A stretch of 64,000 nt of DNA from assembly GCA_021014325.1 (NCBI GenBank), contig CM037461.1:769501-833500 (forward strand), written 5' to 3'. The notes under the pieces were generated by a model. That model worked only from the letters and a program-made list of their open reading frames with translations. It was not told where the DNA came from and ran no database searches. A program made the translations under genes and the position numbers. Positions 26,301-32,679 of this stretch are shown here, piece after piece. Source of the DNA: Plazaster borealis. Lineage: Eukaryota > Echinodermata > Asteroidea > Forcipulatida > Labidiasteridae. The number at the start of each line of letters is the position of its first letter. Positions within the stretch are counted from its first letter, which is position 1.

Positions 26301-29300
26301 AGTCGCCAATGGTAAGGAAGAGGGGGTATGAGTGCAATCGACTAAAGTCGCCTAAGGTAATGAAAGGGTTAACGGTTGAATGGCTTCTGACTGGCACCCC
26401 AAACAAAGATATTGACAAACAAGGGAGACCGCCAACAAAGGGCTAGATAGCTCAGTTGGTTGGTAGAGCGCCGGCACATTAATCCGGAGGTCGTTGGTTC
26501 AAATTCTACTATAGTCAATTTGTATTTGTTCTACCCCAAATTATTTGCAAATTTTCCAGTCAGTTTCCCATATGGTTAATTACTTGCAGTTTAAGTTCAA
26601 CAGATTTTTACTTTCAGTGAAGTGTTGATGTAATTATCATGTTGTCCAATAAAATGAAACTGTTTTTCATGCATAAGCTACATGGATTAAATATTTCCAG
26701 GCAAACTTATACCTTATATCTTATATCGTGGTGAAAAAAGGGTTATTTTCTTCAGGTATAAATAAATCAAGCTCTTCGACCTAGCGGTGTGTGGATACTG
26801 TTGCAAGAGGCTCATTGCAGTCTATTTTTCAAGGGTTTATTGAAAGTTGTTTTTTTTATGAGAAATCGCCTATCATCATAAGGCCGGACGGCCACTTCAA
26901 GTTGAGGGTCACACTTAACTGATTTGGACTGGCGACCAAATCAACTGTTACCAGGGGCACTTTGCCACCTACTCGTGGGGCTGAAAAAGGGTTACCCCCT
27001 TCACAGTCCATACCGATGTAAGCATGGGTATCATCCACTAGGAACCTGGCTAATAGAGCAGAATGCACTACCCCTTTCCAACTTTTTACGAAGCAATTAT
27101 GGTTTAATGACTTGCTCAAGGGAAAAAGTGTCATGACCGGGATTCGAACCCACACTCTGCTGCTGACAACACCAAAATTTGGGTTCTAGTGATACCGCTC
27201 GGCCATTGACAGTTGGAAATGCTGTTACTTCGTCAAACTTCCTTGTATTTGATCCTAGCTTCAGACCTTTGTCATCAATGAACCGCACCATGTAGACTAG
27301 CAGTAACGGATAAAAACCAAATTTCATATCATTAATTCATTTCATCCCTGTATTGCCCCATGTAGGCCTATATTGAAACAAAAAACATTATTCTCTCTAT
27401 TTGAGTTCAATGTAAAGTCAAACATTGCTTTTTAATTTCACATTGCGTCAAGTATTCAGCATTCCAGTCATTGTCAAAGAGATTGCCTCCCATGATAAAG
27501 CATTTTATTTTAATGTGAATAACAAAGCTATAATTGTATCTTCGGTTTGCGGTAACACCATGTGTTTATCTACTTTGCTGGGTAGATTTTGTTCTTTAAG
27601 AACTTGTCTTGCTATTTATTCTACTGCCGCTGAGTAGATTTCGGAATTCGGGAGACTACTTAGATCTGAGAAGCTATAGTTGTAGAATAAATAGCAAGAC
27701 AAAGTTCTCAAAGTAAAAAAATCTACACAGCAAATTAGATGTACACATGGTGTTAACGCAAACCGAATATAGAAAGCTATAGTTAAAAAATGTCCCATTG
27801 ATTTATTGATATATATAAATATATACATATATCTTTTTTTTGACAGTGTGCAAAGATGGTTTTTGCCTAAACGGGGGCACCTGCAGTGTTCAAGCAACGA
27901 GCTTTATAAGTGTTTGCAGGTGAGGTTGAATCCCGAGGTCAATCCTTTACTAAACGGAGTTATATACCATTGGTTGTTGGACAGAAAGAGTAAAATGTTC
28001 TAGTCCTTTTTGTTTAAACCCTTAACTGCGGACCAATGAATCATTTCACACAATCACTAATTAAGTAATTTTTCCAAAGTCTAATGACTGGGGGAGTCAA
28101 ATTCCTTGCTATCCTAGAATGGACCATTCCAAATATCTAAGAGGGGGTCAGGCCCCAGATAATTATTATTTTTTGTTTTTACATGATTTTTTCAAGTACA
28201 ATATTGGATGGTGTGGTAGTAAATAAGGGCATTGCTATGCCATTGAGAACTTAGATAATTAGATAAGTATACCAATTACTGGTTGCTAAATGTCTCAAAT
28301 AATATTAGACAATAGCTGGGCATGTAAAGAAGACACTTAGATGTAAAAGTTAGTGGGATATGCACATATTTATTAATATTTATTAATATTGGCCCTTTTG
28401 TCCCTCGGGATAAAGTGGGGGTGTTTCCACGCCCCTAAAAGGTTAGCTAACTAGGGAAAATAAATCAATTACTGGGTAATTAATGAACTCAAATAATTCT
28501 AGAAATTTGCTGGGCATGTACAAAAAGTCCCTTATAAGTATGTAAAATATCATTGGAAGTTCACAGAAAACATTTGTAATATATATTGGATGGTGTGGTA
28601 TGATCTATTGGACCCTTCACGGATTTAAGTATAGTCTATAGAGTTCCCGCAGTTAAACACACAACAACAAGTGGCAATCAAATTAATTAACTGCGCACAC
28701 CAGATATAAAGTTGGATTAACTTATGAAGACTCTAGTGTAATTACTGATAATTCAGAACTTTGTAGTCTCCCGAATTCCGAAATCTTCTCCGCTGCAGTG
28801 GAATAAATAGCAAGACAAGTTATCGCAAACCGAATATACAAGTATACCTCACCATGCATTGCCTCAAAAACTACATAATGCTTAACTAGTTCTGAAAAAG
28901 AAGGCCATTTAAGATAAGCAAACATTTTTGCTAATGGAGTTTAGAAGGGACATTTGAGAATTATCCTAGCAGCGCTTTTTAGACGTTCAGGTTTAAATCC
29001 AGTTCTGGTATATTATTCTTTGTTCACCCCAAAAATTAATAAACGAAGAAAAAAACAAAATACATAGTAATGAATATCGGAAATATTTAATTTCAATATG
29101 CATTTCTCGTCACTGATTTGTTGAAATGTCAGTAAAAACGACGCCAAGCTTTTTGCAAAAATAATATTCTTTCACAGAGAGGAAACATAAAATTCAAGAA
29201 CTGTTTAATATTTATGTTTCTCTTTTAGCTGCAATGCAGACTATGTTGGTGCTAACTGCCAGACACTGCGAACAGGTTTGTCAACAGCTTACCCTGTTAT

Positions 29301-31944
29301 TCTTTCTGATAATATTGTGATTTTAACTTGTTAGATTTGCATCGGGGATAAAGTATATAATTGTGTTTTTGAAGGTCCCCTCTGCTAAAATAAAGGATTT
29401 AAGGTAGGCCTACCTCTAGCTATCGTTTAATCTCGGTGGTCTAGATGTAATATATCCGGCTCTAGAATGGCAAATGTCGTGGTTTCGAATCCCACCTGAT
29501 TAATGTGTATGTGTTTTTTGTTTACACATGACTCGGAAAGGTACTGTATAGTGAGCGCTTATTAAGACTATTGTTGCGATTGTTATGGTTATTTAATGTG
29601 TGCAGATCTTTATCTTCGTTATTTATATATTATGTATTATTGCTATATTCGTCTTGTTACACAATAGTATTGCGATTGTTATGGTTATTTAATGTGTGCA
29701 GATCTTTATCTTTGTTATTTATATTTTATTTATATATTATGTATTATTGCTATATTCGTCTTGTTACATTTTTCTCCTGTCACAGGTTTCTCCTTTGTTA
29801 TCTAATTCCGAAATGTACTATGTGTATAGCAGCTTCTCGTCAAATAATATAGGTTTATAGGAGGGGTATATACGGGAATGACTACACTATTCAAAAGAAT
29901 ATAGCCAGTATAGTTTCTAGTACATTTTAAAATGTCTGTTTTGCATCTGGTTCATTACGAAGATTCTAGGCTTCATATATCAATATATTTATACTAATAT
30001 GACTACACATTTCAGAAGAACATACCCAGTATAGTTTCTACCACATTTTAAAATGTTTTTTTTGCATCTGGTTCATTGCGAAGACTCTAGGCTTCAAGGA
30101 GATTTATACTAAATACATATAATATATTATATCTAAGTATTGTTTCTCATTATATTTCTCAACGTGCAAACAAGCTTAATTATTGTATTTACACCTTCTC
30201 TTTTGTTATTGCTTTTATTTTTATTTACGGTTACTTAAAAAGTGGATTCCCAGAGTGGTGGTGTCATTGCAGCTATTGTATCAGCGAGTGTACTTGTAAC
30301 GCTTGTCTGCATCTTCGCTGTGTTGATAATCTGCAGCTATGTGACTAGATTACATAGAAAGGGTCAGATGGAAAGCATGTATCCTGATTGGCAACATGAT
30401 GAACTACCACCAAGGCTAAGTCTTCAAGCTGGCAAAGGAGATCAGTCTCATCGCTCCTCACAAAGGGTAATGAAGTTTTATCATCATCATTATCATCATC
30501 ACCATCATCTAATGCTTTATAAATTATACACCTGTTGGACAAAGCCCTCCTCATAAAACTTCCATTTGCCTCTCTCCTCTCTAGCCACTCTAGTTCGCCG
30601 TGTCCATGTTTGATGTGATGTCATCTCTTCATCTTCTGTTTTCTTCTCTTTCTGTTGACTGTTCTAGGCTGCCATTTTTTTCATTCGTCTAGTCCAGCTG
30701 TTGTATTGGACCCTTGACACATGGCCTGCCCATCTCTAGTTGATCTCCCTTATCGTCTTGATGATGTTCTTGACTTTTGATTTGTCTCGTATTTTGTTAT
30801 GGGCTACTTTATCCCTTATTGTTAAAAGCTAAATTTTATCTTCATTGTGTTGTTCTCACTTTGTTGATTATCATCATTTGTTGTAGTCCAAGTTTTTGCT
30901 CCATAAGTCATGGTTTTTAGGTGCATTGGTTGTAGATGTGGTGATTGGGCTTTAACCCACTGAAGACACATTAGAGAGATTTCTAACTTTGAGTATGTTA
31001 TTTTGTCTTTACTGATTAGCCATCTTGGATTATGTGTAAACTGACAATTATTGATCAATGGAGGGCGCTATAACAACTATACAGTACACTCGTCTTCGAA
31101 GTGACATTCAATAGGACATTTATAAACTTACTGTTGCCAATCAACAACGTATATGCATTTTTTTCTGACGTCTTGACACTTTGACAAGTCTCCATACTGA
31201 TTTTTCTTGAATAATGTTCACTATTGTTGTTGTTGTTGTTGTTTTTTTAAATCAAACTCTGTTGTCATGTTGCACCCTAGAAGTTTAAAAGGTTTCATCT
31301 CTAGACCAAGAGTTGATACCTCTTTCCAGGAGTTGTCATTTTGGAACACCAATACCCCTGATTGCTGATTGAGTTAGTATTCCAATTCGAAATGCCTTCT
31401 TGACGATATTTTAATGTCTTATTATTTTTATTATAGAGTCAAGGTAGCAGACGCGCTGGGGACGGCTTTATCCTGCCCTACATTGTTCAAAATTCACAAA
31501 CTGTAAGTGGATCTTCCCGTGTTTAATGTTATTCACACTATATTTTACTATTCCTCCATTATGAGACTTTAGTAAATGATGTAATGTCTGCTTGAAGCCA
31601 AATCCCCCAGCATTTATCTCCAAATAACTGATCTTCAAAACAGTCGTTTCACCAAGTTTGTATTTGACCCGAATCTAGTCCCAGTGTTCTCCTTCAACCT
31701 TCATCTACTGAAAGGTAAATTTTACGAAAAAACAGCCACAAACACTACACATAAAATGCTAAGTAAACCTTTCAAATAATTTGTTATTTTGTTGTGTGGC
31801 TGAGCATAACTATGTCTGTGCCTGGGCTGCTCTAGAAAGTTAACATGACGTGTAATGGATGATCTGATTGGTTTACTTTTCCTTCATTTCTCCTTTTTAC
31901 AGTTACATGGACAGGATTCTAGGAATGACGCATTTTATTACTAG
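1384..31944 (+). CDS. Giant MAM-HYR-SEA-EGF single-pass membrane protein (3' part of gene)
   Basis: Twenty exons join with GT/AG borders and compatible phases: 1384-1611, 1867-2007, 2813-2953, 4028-4246, 6651-12773, 13342-14109, 14421-15189, 16099-16353, 16485-16739, 16839-17093, 17554-17808, 18615-18869, 20336-20590, 21633-21760, 25416-25635, 27847-27919, 29229-29275, 30243-30466, 31437-31502, 31903-31944. They encode about 3,570 residues: MAM (C-terminal half), MAM, 36 HYR domains, SEA, EGF, one transmembrane helix and a cytoplasmic tail. With the one extra base in exon 14421-15189 discounted, the frame closes exactly to the stop. HYR domains have an Ig-like fold linked to cell adhesion, and hyalin of sea urchin embryos is built of them. 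The predicted product is a long, heavily N-glycosylated extracellular adhesion or matrix-binding stalk anchored in the membrane. No named orthologue is recognised. The signal peptide and start lie upstream of the window. Confidence 0.85.
1867..4246 (+). CDS. MAM domain 2 (three exons)
   Basis: Exons 1867-2007, 2813-2953 and 4028-4246 encode a full-length MAM domain. It opens with FDCDFQDSFCGW, the classic MAM N-terminus with a cysteine pair and aromatic residues, and closes with LSDIAIDDVSISPDTG. All three exons end in phase 1. Unlike MAM 1, it lacks the expected final cysteine and runs through a short linker straight into the first HYR domain. Either that disulphide is missing or a small exon in the following 2.4-kb intron was not recognised. 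Confidence 0.85.
2101..2812. other. Intron, no gene seen
   Basis: This is the interior of the first intron of MAM 2. It holds no recognised repeat, RNA gene or extra exon. It ends in a good polypyrimidine tract and acceptor at 2,800-2,812. Confidence 0.5.
2954..4027. other. Intron, no gene seen
   Basis: This is the second intron of MAM 2. No open frame with domain resemblance and no clear repeat family is visible. Confidence 0.5.
4386..5660. mobile_element. Non-autonomous DNA transposon with TIRs and subterminal repeats
   Basis: The left end GACCGCGTTCCCACTGGA and the right end TCCAGTGGGAACGGGGCC are imperfect inverted repeats. The flanks 4,383-4,385 and 5,661-5,663 both read ATA, a possible target duplication. 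Inside, words such as GCGTTCCCACT (near 4390, 4463, 5438, 5550) and GCGGGGTCTGATCGCC (near 5417, 5523, 5597) recur next to the ends, like transposase-binding subterminal repeats. The open frames inside show no transposase motif, so the element is probably non-autonomous. The superfamily is undetermined; the TIR and short duplication are loosely reminiscent of Harbinger/ISL2EU-like elements. It sits in the intron before the giant HYR exon. Confidence 0.7.
5661..6650. other. Intron remainder, no gene seen
   Basis: AT-rich intronic DNA between the transposon and the giant HYR exon. I see no exon or repeat family. It ends in the acceptor ATCATGCAG at 6,642-6,650. Confidence 0.5.
6651..12773 (+). 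CDS. Giant exon with 24 tandem HYR domains
   Basis: A single uninterrupted exon of 6,123 bp (2,041 codons), phase 1 at both ends, acceptor ATCATGCAG and donor GTGAGG. It encodes 24 HYR domains of about 85 residues. Each follows the scheme TAPEFD..VC.NGIQ, a sequon-rich ANVTWNITA segment, DNSG.DPTVTC, FPIGETEVTC, AMDGAEPPNNAS and DCTFNVTV, with four cysteines. Most domains carry about four N-glycosylation sequons (NVT, NIT, NAS, NVT). The first two and last three domains are more divergent; the centre is almost identical from unit to unit. The single splice phase makes the exon symmetric, so domains could be gained or lost without breaking the frame. Expected location is extracellular. Confidence 0.95.
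7441..12050 (+). repeat. 765-bp higher-order tandem repeat (three HYR types)
   Basis: Within the giant exon three domain types follow in fixed order: type A (DDFVCSNGIQ), type B (DDVVCRNGIQI) and type C (DAIVCRNGIQV). The type A start TGATTTTGTTTGTTC recurs at 7441, 8206, 8971, 9736, 10501, 11266 and 12031, exactly 765 bp apart. DNA identity between corresponding units is very high, mostly scattered single substitutions. The domain following each type A start alternates between NIKATDNSGKDP and NITATDNSGK(N/D)P, suggesting a second-order period of 1,530 bp. Confidence 0.95.
12774..13341. other. Intron, A-rich, no gene seen
   Basis: Intron between the giant exon and the next HYR exon. It includes an A-rich low-complexity stretch at about 13,110-13,160. 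No other feature is recognised. Confidence 0.5.
13342..14109 (+). CDS. Exon with three HYR domains
   Basis: 768 bp, phase 1 to phase 1, acceptor CATTCTTCAG and donor GTGAGT. It encodes three HYR domains that begin VTPPVFDFNTC and end CIFNVNVMG. The first contains one extra serine (NNASSDC), giving 256 rather than 255 codons. The domains are clearly diverged from those of the giant exon, so this exon has not shared in its recent homogenisation. Confidence 0.93.
14110..14420. other. Intron, no gene seen
   Basis: Short intron ending in TATCCTGCAG. A small open frame across it is an artefact joining intron to the following exon. Confidence 0.5.
14421..15189 (+). CDS. Exon with three HYR domains, +1 frameshift
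   Basis: This is the sister of the preceding exon (three HYR domains, first with NNASTDC), with acceptor TATCCTGCAG and donor GTAATA. It is 769 bp instead of 768. The extra base lies at about 14,824-14,828, where other copies read CCTGCTGAGGG but this one reads CCTGTTTGAGGG. The change makes an immediate TGA, yet the frame is open again right after it and the outer splice phases agree with the neighbours. It is either a real disabling mutation, an allele, or a sequencing/assembly error in a T run; skipping this symmetric exon would keep the gene in frame. Confidence 0.85.
15190..16098. other. Intron, no gene seen
   Basis: 909-bp intron. I see no recognisable repeat or exon in it. Confidence 0.5.
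16099..16353 (+). CDS. Single-HYR exon (domain 31 of 36)
   Basis: Exactly 255 bp, phase 1 on both sides, flanked by AAATTCAG and GTACAT. It encodes one HYR domain starting VTPPVIDTNSC and ending DCTFNVTVT. From here on each HYR domain has its own exon, in contrast to the multi-domain exons upstream. Confidence 0.92.
16485..16739 (+). CDS. Single-HYR exon (domain 32 of 36)
   Basis: 255 bp, phase 1 to 1, acceptor GAATCTAG and donor GTAAAG. The domain starts TTAPEFNASVC and has a glycine/serine-rich second strand (DPSSGSASVTW). It has fewer sequons than its neighbours. Confidence 0.92.
16839..17093 (+). CDS. Single-HYR exon (domain 33 of 36)
   Basis: 255 bp, phase 1 to 1, acceptor TTAATGTAG, donor GTAATT. 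It starts VTAPVFDNKIC and ends ALDCTFNVTVA. The domain shares the NITATDNSGKDP segment with type A domains of the giant exon. Confidence 0.92.
17094..17553. other. Intron, no gene seen
   Basis: AT-rich intron with a short TTATTATTATTA run near 17,180. No other feature is recognised. Confidence 0.5.
17554..17808 (+). CDS. Single-HYR exon (domain 34 of 36)
   Basis: 255 bp, phase 1 to 1, acceptor CTGGTGTAG, donor GTAATA. The domain begins ITPPVFTSTVC and ends NCIFVVSVT. It has only one clear sequon-type difference from the consensus in its C-terminal strand (VVSV instead of NVTV). Confidence 0.92.
17833..18152 (+). repeat. 160-bp tandem duplication in intron
   Basis: The segment beginning GTTAAAAAGTAACACAG near 17,836 is repeated exactly 160 bp further on. 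The copies differ by a few substitutions and run into the SINE tail that starts near 18,150. The array begins about 25 bp after a donor site. No coding function is seen. Confidence 0.8.
18153..18415 (+). mobile_element. SINE family B, 5'-truncated copy
   Basis: It matches the body and tail of the fuller copy at 24,971-25,375: GTGTTGTGTAATGCACG, GAGAAGGGGTTCGCCC, ATTGCGCCACAGCACC, then GCGCTTAGAAAC and a TTATTATT end. The tRNA-like head is missing. It is intronic and non-coding. Confidence 0.75.
18615..18869 (+). CDS. Single-HYR exon (domain 35 of 36)
   Basis: 255 bp, phase 1 to 1, acceptor TTATCGTAG, donor GTGAGT. It begins ITPPVFQSTLC and ends DCSFNVTVT. The four cysteines and the GETMVTC turn are conserved. 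Confidence 0.92.
19241..19486 (+). mobile_element. LINE 3' end (CR1/L2-like ORF2 C-terminus)
   Basis: An 81-codon open frame encodes the conserved C-terminal tail of CR1/L2-type LINE reverse transcriptase proteins: DLLHKYIPVRPLRSA, then RAFNFIAHSLWKDLPLYIR and a FKGTFKDL end followed by a stop. Everything upstream is missing, so it is a 5'-truncated insertion. A TAATAATAA run at about 19,187-19,206 and GGGCGCACATATCC before it belong to a different repeat. It lies in an HYR-gene intron. Confidence 0.7.
19562..20254. mobile_element. MITE with TTAAAGGGACACGTTGCC ends, SINE inserted
   Basis: The ends TTAAAGGGACACGTTGCC (19,562) and its complement (to 20,254) are near-perfect inverted repeats of about 22 bp; the flanking TTAA may include the target. 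The centre folds on itself: 19,663-19,745 and 19,750-19,832 are inverted copies of each other. The right half is interrupted by a TTA microsatellite and a SINE (19,915-20,224). A second, truncated member starts at 20,826. Confidence 0.8.
19915..20224 (-). mobile_element. SINE family B with tRNA-like head
   Basis: Read on the minus strand it opens GTCGTGGCCGAGCGGAT, like a class II (Ser/Leu-type) tRNA, and has a B box GGTTCGAATCC-like element. The body follows (TTAACCACATGCTTCG, GTGCACGTAAAAGAACCC) and it ends in an AT-rich tail. It is nested inside the MITE at 19,562-20,254, so it inserted later. Confidence 0.75.
20336..20590 (+). CDS. Divergent single-HYR exon (domain 36, last)
   Basis: 255 bp, phase 1 to 1, acceptor TTTTGGACAG, donor GTAGGT. 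It begins GPVSPTFESC and ends DCSFVVSVEG. It keeps the four cysteines and the tryptophan of strand B but has lost the DNSG loop and most sequons. As the membrane-proximal HYR domain it seems to be the oldest or most specialised of the array. Confidence 0.88.
20826..20975 (+). mobile_element. Truncated MITE (same family as 19,562)
   Basis: It begins TTAAAGGGACACGTTGCC and follows the left half of the 19,562 element through ATTTATCGAAATTG at about 20,940-20,953. It then stops without a right end. Confidence 0.65.
21134..21512. mobile_element. MITE family 2, inverted copy
   Basis: The element starts with GGGTCTGTACACGTTTGGTAAT and ends near CTAAACGTTTACAATC. It contains the same palindromic centre (CTGAGAAGCGTTTACTGCAGTAACG) as the copy at 24,117-24,508, in the opposite orientation. 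Both lie in introns of the HYR gene. Confidence 0.75.
21633..21760 (+). CDS. SEA domain, N-terminal exon
   Basis: Acceptor TAATTTCTGCAG, donor GTAAGT; it starts in phase 1 and ends in phase 0. It encodes KLIRFTFVFVADNG, then a segment FSLEFIQLQSRLHSI that resembles the helix of a SEA domain. It directly follows the last HYR domain. The domain is completed 3.7 kb away at 25,416. The low complexity of the evidence for this exon alone is offset by the clear SEA second half. Confidence 0.75.
22005..23700 (-). mobile_element. Degenerate LINE (CR1/L2-like) reverse transcriptase
   Basis: The minus strand has a 322-codon open frame (23,623 to 22,655) with a linker, the RT fingers and palm: MGPDNICGKVLK, NDYRPISLTSLVMKCFERI, PLQFAYQPRKSVNDAV and the aspartate motif FVDFSSAFNTI. 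After a frameshift the catalytic YADDT box follows near 22,500, with the ADDT codons duplicated in tandem. The 3' end reads GAATTTCCTTATGGACCAAT followed by a short ATTCTGA repeat tail at about 22,005-22,050, typical of CR1/L2-group LINEs. The endonuclease is missing and the frame is broken, so the copy is dead. It fills most of the SEA-domain intron. Confidence 0.85.
24117..24508. mobile_element. MITE family 2, complete copy
   Basis: The left end TTAAAGGGATTGTATACG and the right end CGTATACAGACCATTTAA are inverted repeats of about 27 bp. The centre has a perfect palindrome CTGAGAAGTGTTACTG/CAGTAACACTTCTCAG at about 24,302-24,333. It has no coding capacity. A diverged copy lies at 21,134. Confidence 0.8.
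24971..25375 (+). mobile_element. SINE family B, near full-length
   Basis: It starts with a decayed tRNA-like head (GTGGCCGGTCAGATAAG, then GGTTGGAGTCCCG in the B-box position). The family body TGTTGTGTAATGCACGTA, AAGGGGTTCGCCCGG and GCGCCACAGCACCTTG follows, then an AT-rich end. It is the longest family B copy in the window and lies 40 bp before the second SEA exon. Confidence 0.75.
25416..25635 (+). CDS. SEA domain, C-terminal exon with GSVGV site
   Basis: Acceptor CATAACTATCAG at 25,415, donor GTAAGT, phase 0 to 1. It encodes LQPLLSVLPELGYVHVVDFYSGSVGVNG, in pieces matching the core of SEA domains, where the G/SVVV-type turn is the autoproteolysis site in mucins and adhesion receptors. 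The site here reads SGSVGV. A helix (IQEEDVQNALRQSI) and a final strand follow, as usual. If cleaved, the extracellular HYR stalk would stay attached non-covalently. A second AG 19 bp downstream is a less likely acceptor because it would break the phase. Confidence 0.82.
26440..26517 (+). repeat. tRNA-like sequence (pseudo-tRNA or SINE head)
   Basis: It has a good A box (TAGCTCAGTTGGTTGGTAG) and B box (GGTTCAAATTC) and a D-arm/TPsiC-arm layout. The anticodon stem has a mismatch, position 33 of the loop is not T, and the acceptor ends pair poorly. No anticodon can be assigned. It is best read as a decayed tRNA or the head of a tRNA-derived repeat, lying in an intron. Confidence 0.55.
26858..27213 (-). 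mobile_element. SINE family A, tRNA-derived
   Basis: On the minus strand it has a tRNA-like head with B box GGTTCGAATCCCGGTC, then CTTGAGCAAGTCATTAAACC, GGCAAAGTGCCCCTGG and an end GGCCGTCCGGCCTTATG-like segment followed by GGCGATTTCTCAT. The same body occurs at 35,756-36,110 and 40,145-40,510. It lies in the intron between the SEA and EGF exons. Confidence 0.8.
27525..27785. repeat. Long inverted repeat, about 100-bp arms
   Basis: The arm AAAGCTATAATTGTATC to ATTTATTCTAC (27,525-27,628) is the imperfect complement of TGTAGAATAAATAGC to AAGCTATAGTT (27,682-27,785), around a loop of about 55 bp. The loop and inner arm recur inverted at about 28,745-28,830. It contains GGTTTGCGGTAACACCATG, nearly the same word as in the ends of the Penelope-like element at 45.4 and 47.2 kb. 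Confidence 0.75.
27847..27919 (+). CDS. EGF domain, first exon
   Basis: Acceptor TTTTTTTGACAG, donor GTGAGG. It encodes LCKDGFCLNGGTCSVQ, then FISVC, with the EGF cysteine spacing and the NGGTC turn. The start phase (1) fits the SEA exon; the exon ends in phase 2 and continues at 29,229. Confidence 0.9.
28200..28615. repeat. Degenerate tandem duplication in intron
   Basis: Words such as TTGGATGGTGTGGTA (about 28,205 and 28,588), CAATTACTGG and GCTGGGCATGTA recur at a spacing of roughly 190-380 bp, indicating an old tandem array. No function is evident. It fills much of the intron between the two EGF exons. Confidence 0.5.
28745..28830. repeat. Inverted partial copy of the 27.5-kb repeat
   Basis: The segment containing GTAGTCTCCCGAATTCCG and GGAATAAATAGCAAGACAAG is the reverse complement of 27,600-27,660. 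It probably derives from the same mobile element. Confidence 0.7.
29229..29275 (+). CDS. EGF domain, second exon
   Basis: Acceptor TCTTTTAG, donor GTTTGT. It encodes SCNADYVGANCQTLRT, completing the EGF with the last two cysteines and the usual YxGxxC turn. It ends in phase 1 just before the membrane-spanning exon. A classical donor GTRAGT is absent; the GTTTGT donor is weak but is supported by the protein. Confidence 0.87.
29573..29767 (+). repeat. Tandem duplication, about 97-bp unit
   Basis: TTGCGATTGTTATGG to ATTCGTCTTGTTACA occurs twice in a row (29,573 and 29,670), the second with a small insertion in a TTTATAT run. Confidence 0.85.
29876..30095 (+). repeat. Tandem duplication, about 120-bp unit
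   Basis: GACTACACTATTCAAAAG to TCTAGGCTTCA (from 29,880) recurs with about 10 percent divergence from about 30,001. It lies in the intron before the transmembrane exon. Confidence 0.8.
30243..30466 (+). CDS. Transmembrane segment and start of cytoplasmic tail
   Basis: Acceptor TTAAAAAG (weak pyrimidine tract), donor GTAATG, phase 1 to 0. After DSQSGG it encodes a hydrophobic helix of about 25 residues (VIAAIVSASVLVTLVCIF, then AVLIICSYV) followed by the positively charged stop-transfer THRLHRKG-like stretch TRLHRKG. The tail is hydrophilic: MYPDWQHDELPPRLSL. This makes the product a type I single-pass membrane protein with the HYR stalk outside. Confidence 0.9.
30467..31436. other. Intron, no gene seen
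   Basis: It begins with a CAT repeat (30,481-30,510) and has a TTG run near 31,224-31,243. The middle resembles no family I can name. Confidence 0.5.
31437..31502 (+). CDS. Cytoplasmic tail exon
   Basis: A 66-bp phase-0 exon between TTATTATAG and GTAAGT encodes SQGSRRAGDGFILPYIVQNSQ plus T. Frame, splice sites and continuity with both neighbours support it. No known signalling motif is evident. Confidence 0.75.
31903..31944 (+). CDS. Last coding exon and stop
   Basis: After CCTTTTTACAG the frame reads LHGQDSRNDAFYY and stops at TAG (31,942-31,944). The tail ends in two tyrosines. The short exon is supported by the strong acceptor and by a poly(A) signal 58 bp beyond the stop. Confidence 0.78.
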   Translation, partial: LHGQDSRNDAFYY

Positions 31945-32001
31945 ACGGGCTACCAATCGGCCACTTCCAAGCACCAATCGTCTTATTCAATCGTCTTACG
32001 C

Positions 32002-32007
32002 AATAAA
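32002..32007 (+). terminator. Poly(A) signal of the HYR gene
   Basis: A canonical AATAAA lies 58 bp after the stop codon in CAATAAACTAAG. It is the first such signal downstream, so the 3' UTR would be short. Just beyond it a SINE begins. Confidence 0.6.
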
Positions 32008-32039
32008 CTAAGTTTGGGACTTGCCCTTTTTGAAGTGAT

Positions 32040-32358
32040 TTGCAGCAGTAATAATAATAATAATAGTTAGTTTTTATATAGCGCTTTTCACGCCCGAAGG
32101 GCGTCCCAAAGCGCTTCACATTATTACCCCTGGTCACTGGGCCTTAAATCATTCCTTAAACCATCTCAGCTCCCTGGGGAGTATACAGCCTTGTGCAACA
32201 AATGCGCTACTCGGCTAAATCAATCACAAATACCATCATGGTTTAGTGTCTTGCTCAAGGACACAAGTGTCACGACCGGGATTCGAACCCACACTCTGCT
32301 GATCAAACACCAGAGCTTGAATCCGACGCTCTTAACCGCTCGGCCACGACACCCCATA
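32040..32358 (-). mobile_element. SINE family C, tRNA-derived
   Basis: On the minus strand the head GTCGTGGCCGAGCGGTTAAG and B box GGTTCGAATCCCGGTC are clear. The body contains TACTCCCCAGGGAGCTGAG and CAGTGACCAGGGGTAAT, then GCGCTTTGGGACGCCC, and it ends in a TTATTATTATTA tail. A decayed copy lies at 37,900-38,215. Confidence 0.8.
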
Positions 32359-32679
32359 AAGTGGCTTCTTTGAGTTGACATCTCCACTAATACCTGTTGG
32401 TAGGAGAGCCGTATCATAATATCGTGCATTGCAAAGAGTGATTCCATGCAGGTTGGTTGTCTTGATCGAGCTCGGAAGCTGATTCCTCGTGATGCTTCTT
32501 TACCTGTATAAGGTCGTGTCCGATTGGCGGCTATAGCTACGGCTATGGCTATATGTTTGCGTCATCATGGTTGAAGTATAGGAAGTACTTAGCAACAACC
32601 TTAACAAGTGCAGTAGCCGTAGCTGCAGCCGCTAATTCGGCCTACAGAATGTCCTTATAGCAAACCTGTTAAGTCATCC

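Noticed and set aside
29433..29505. tRNA-like sequence GGTGGTCTAGATG ... GGTTTCGAATCCCACC
   Set aside because: Only the A- and B-box-like words are present. Stems do not pair well and no anticodon can be assigned, so I did not list it as an RNA gene.
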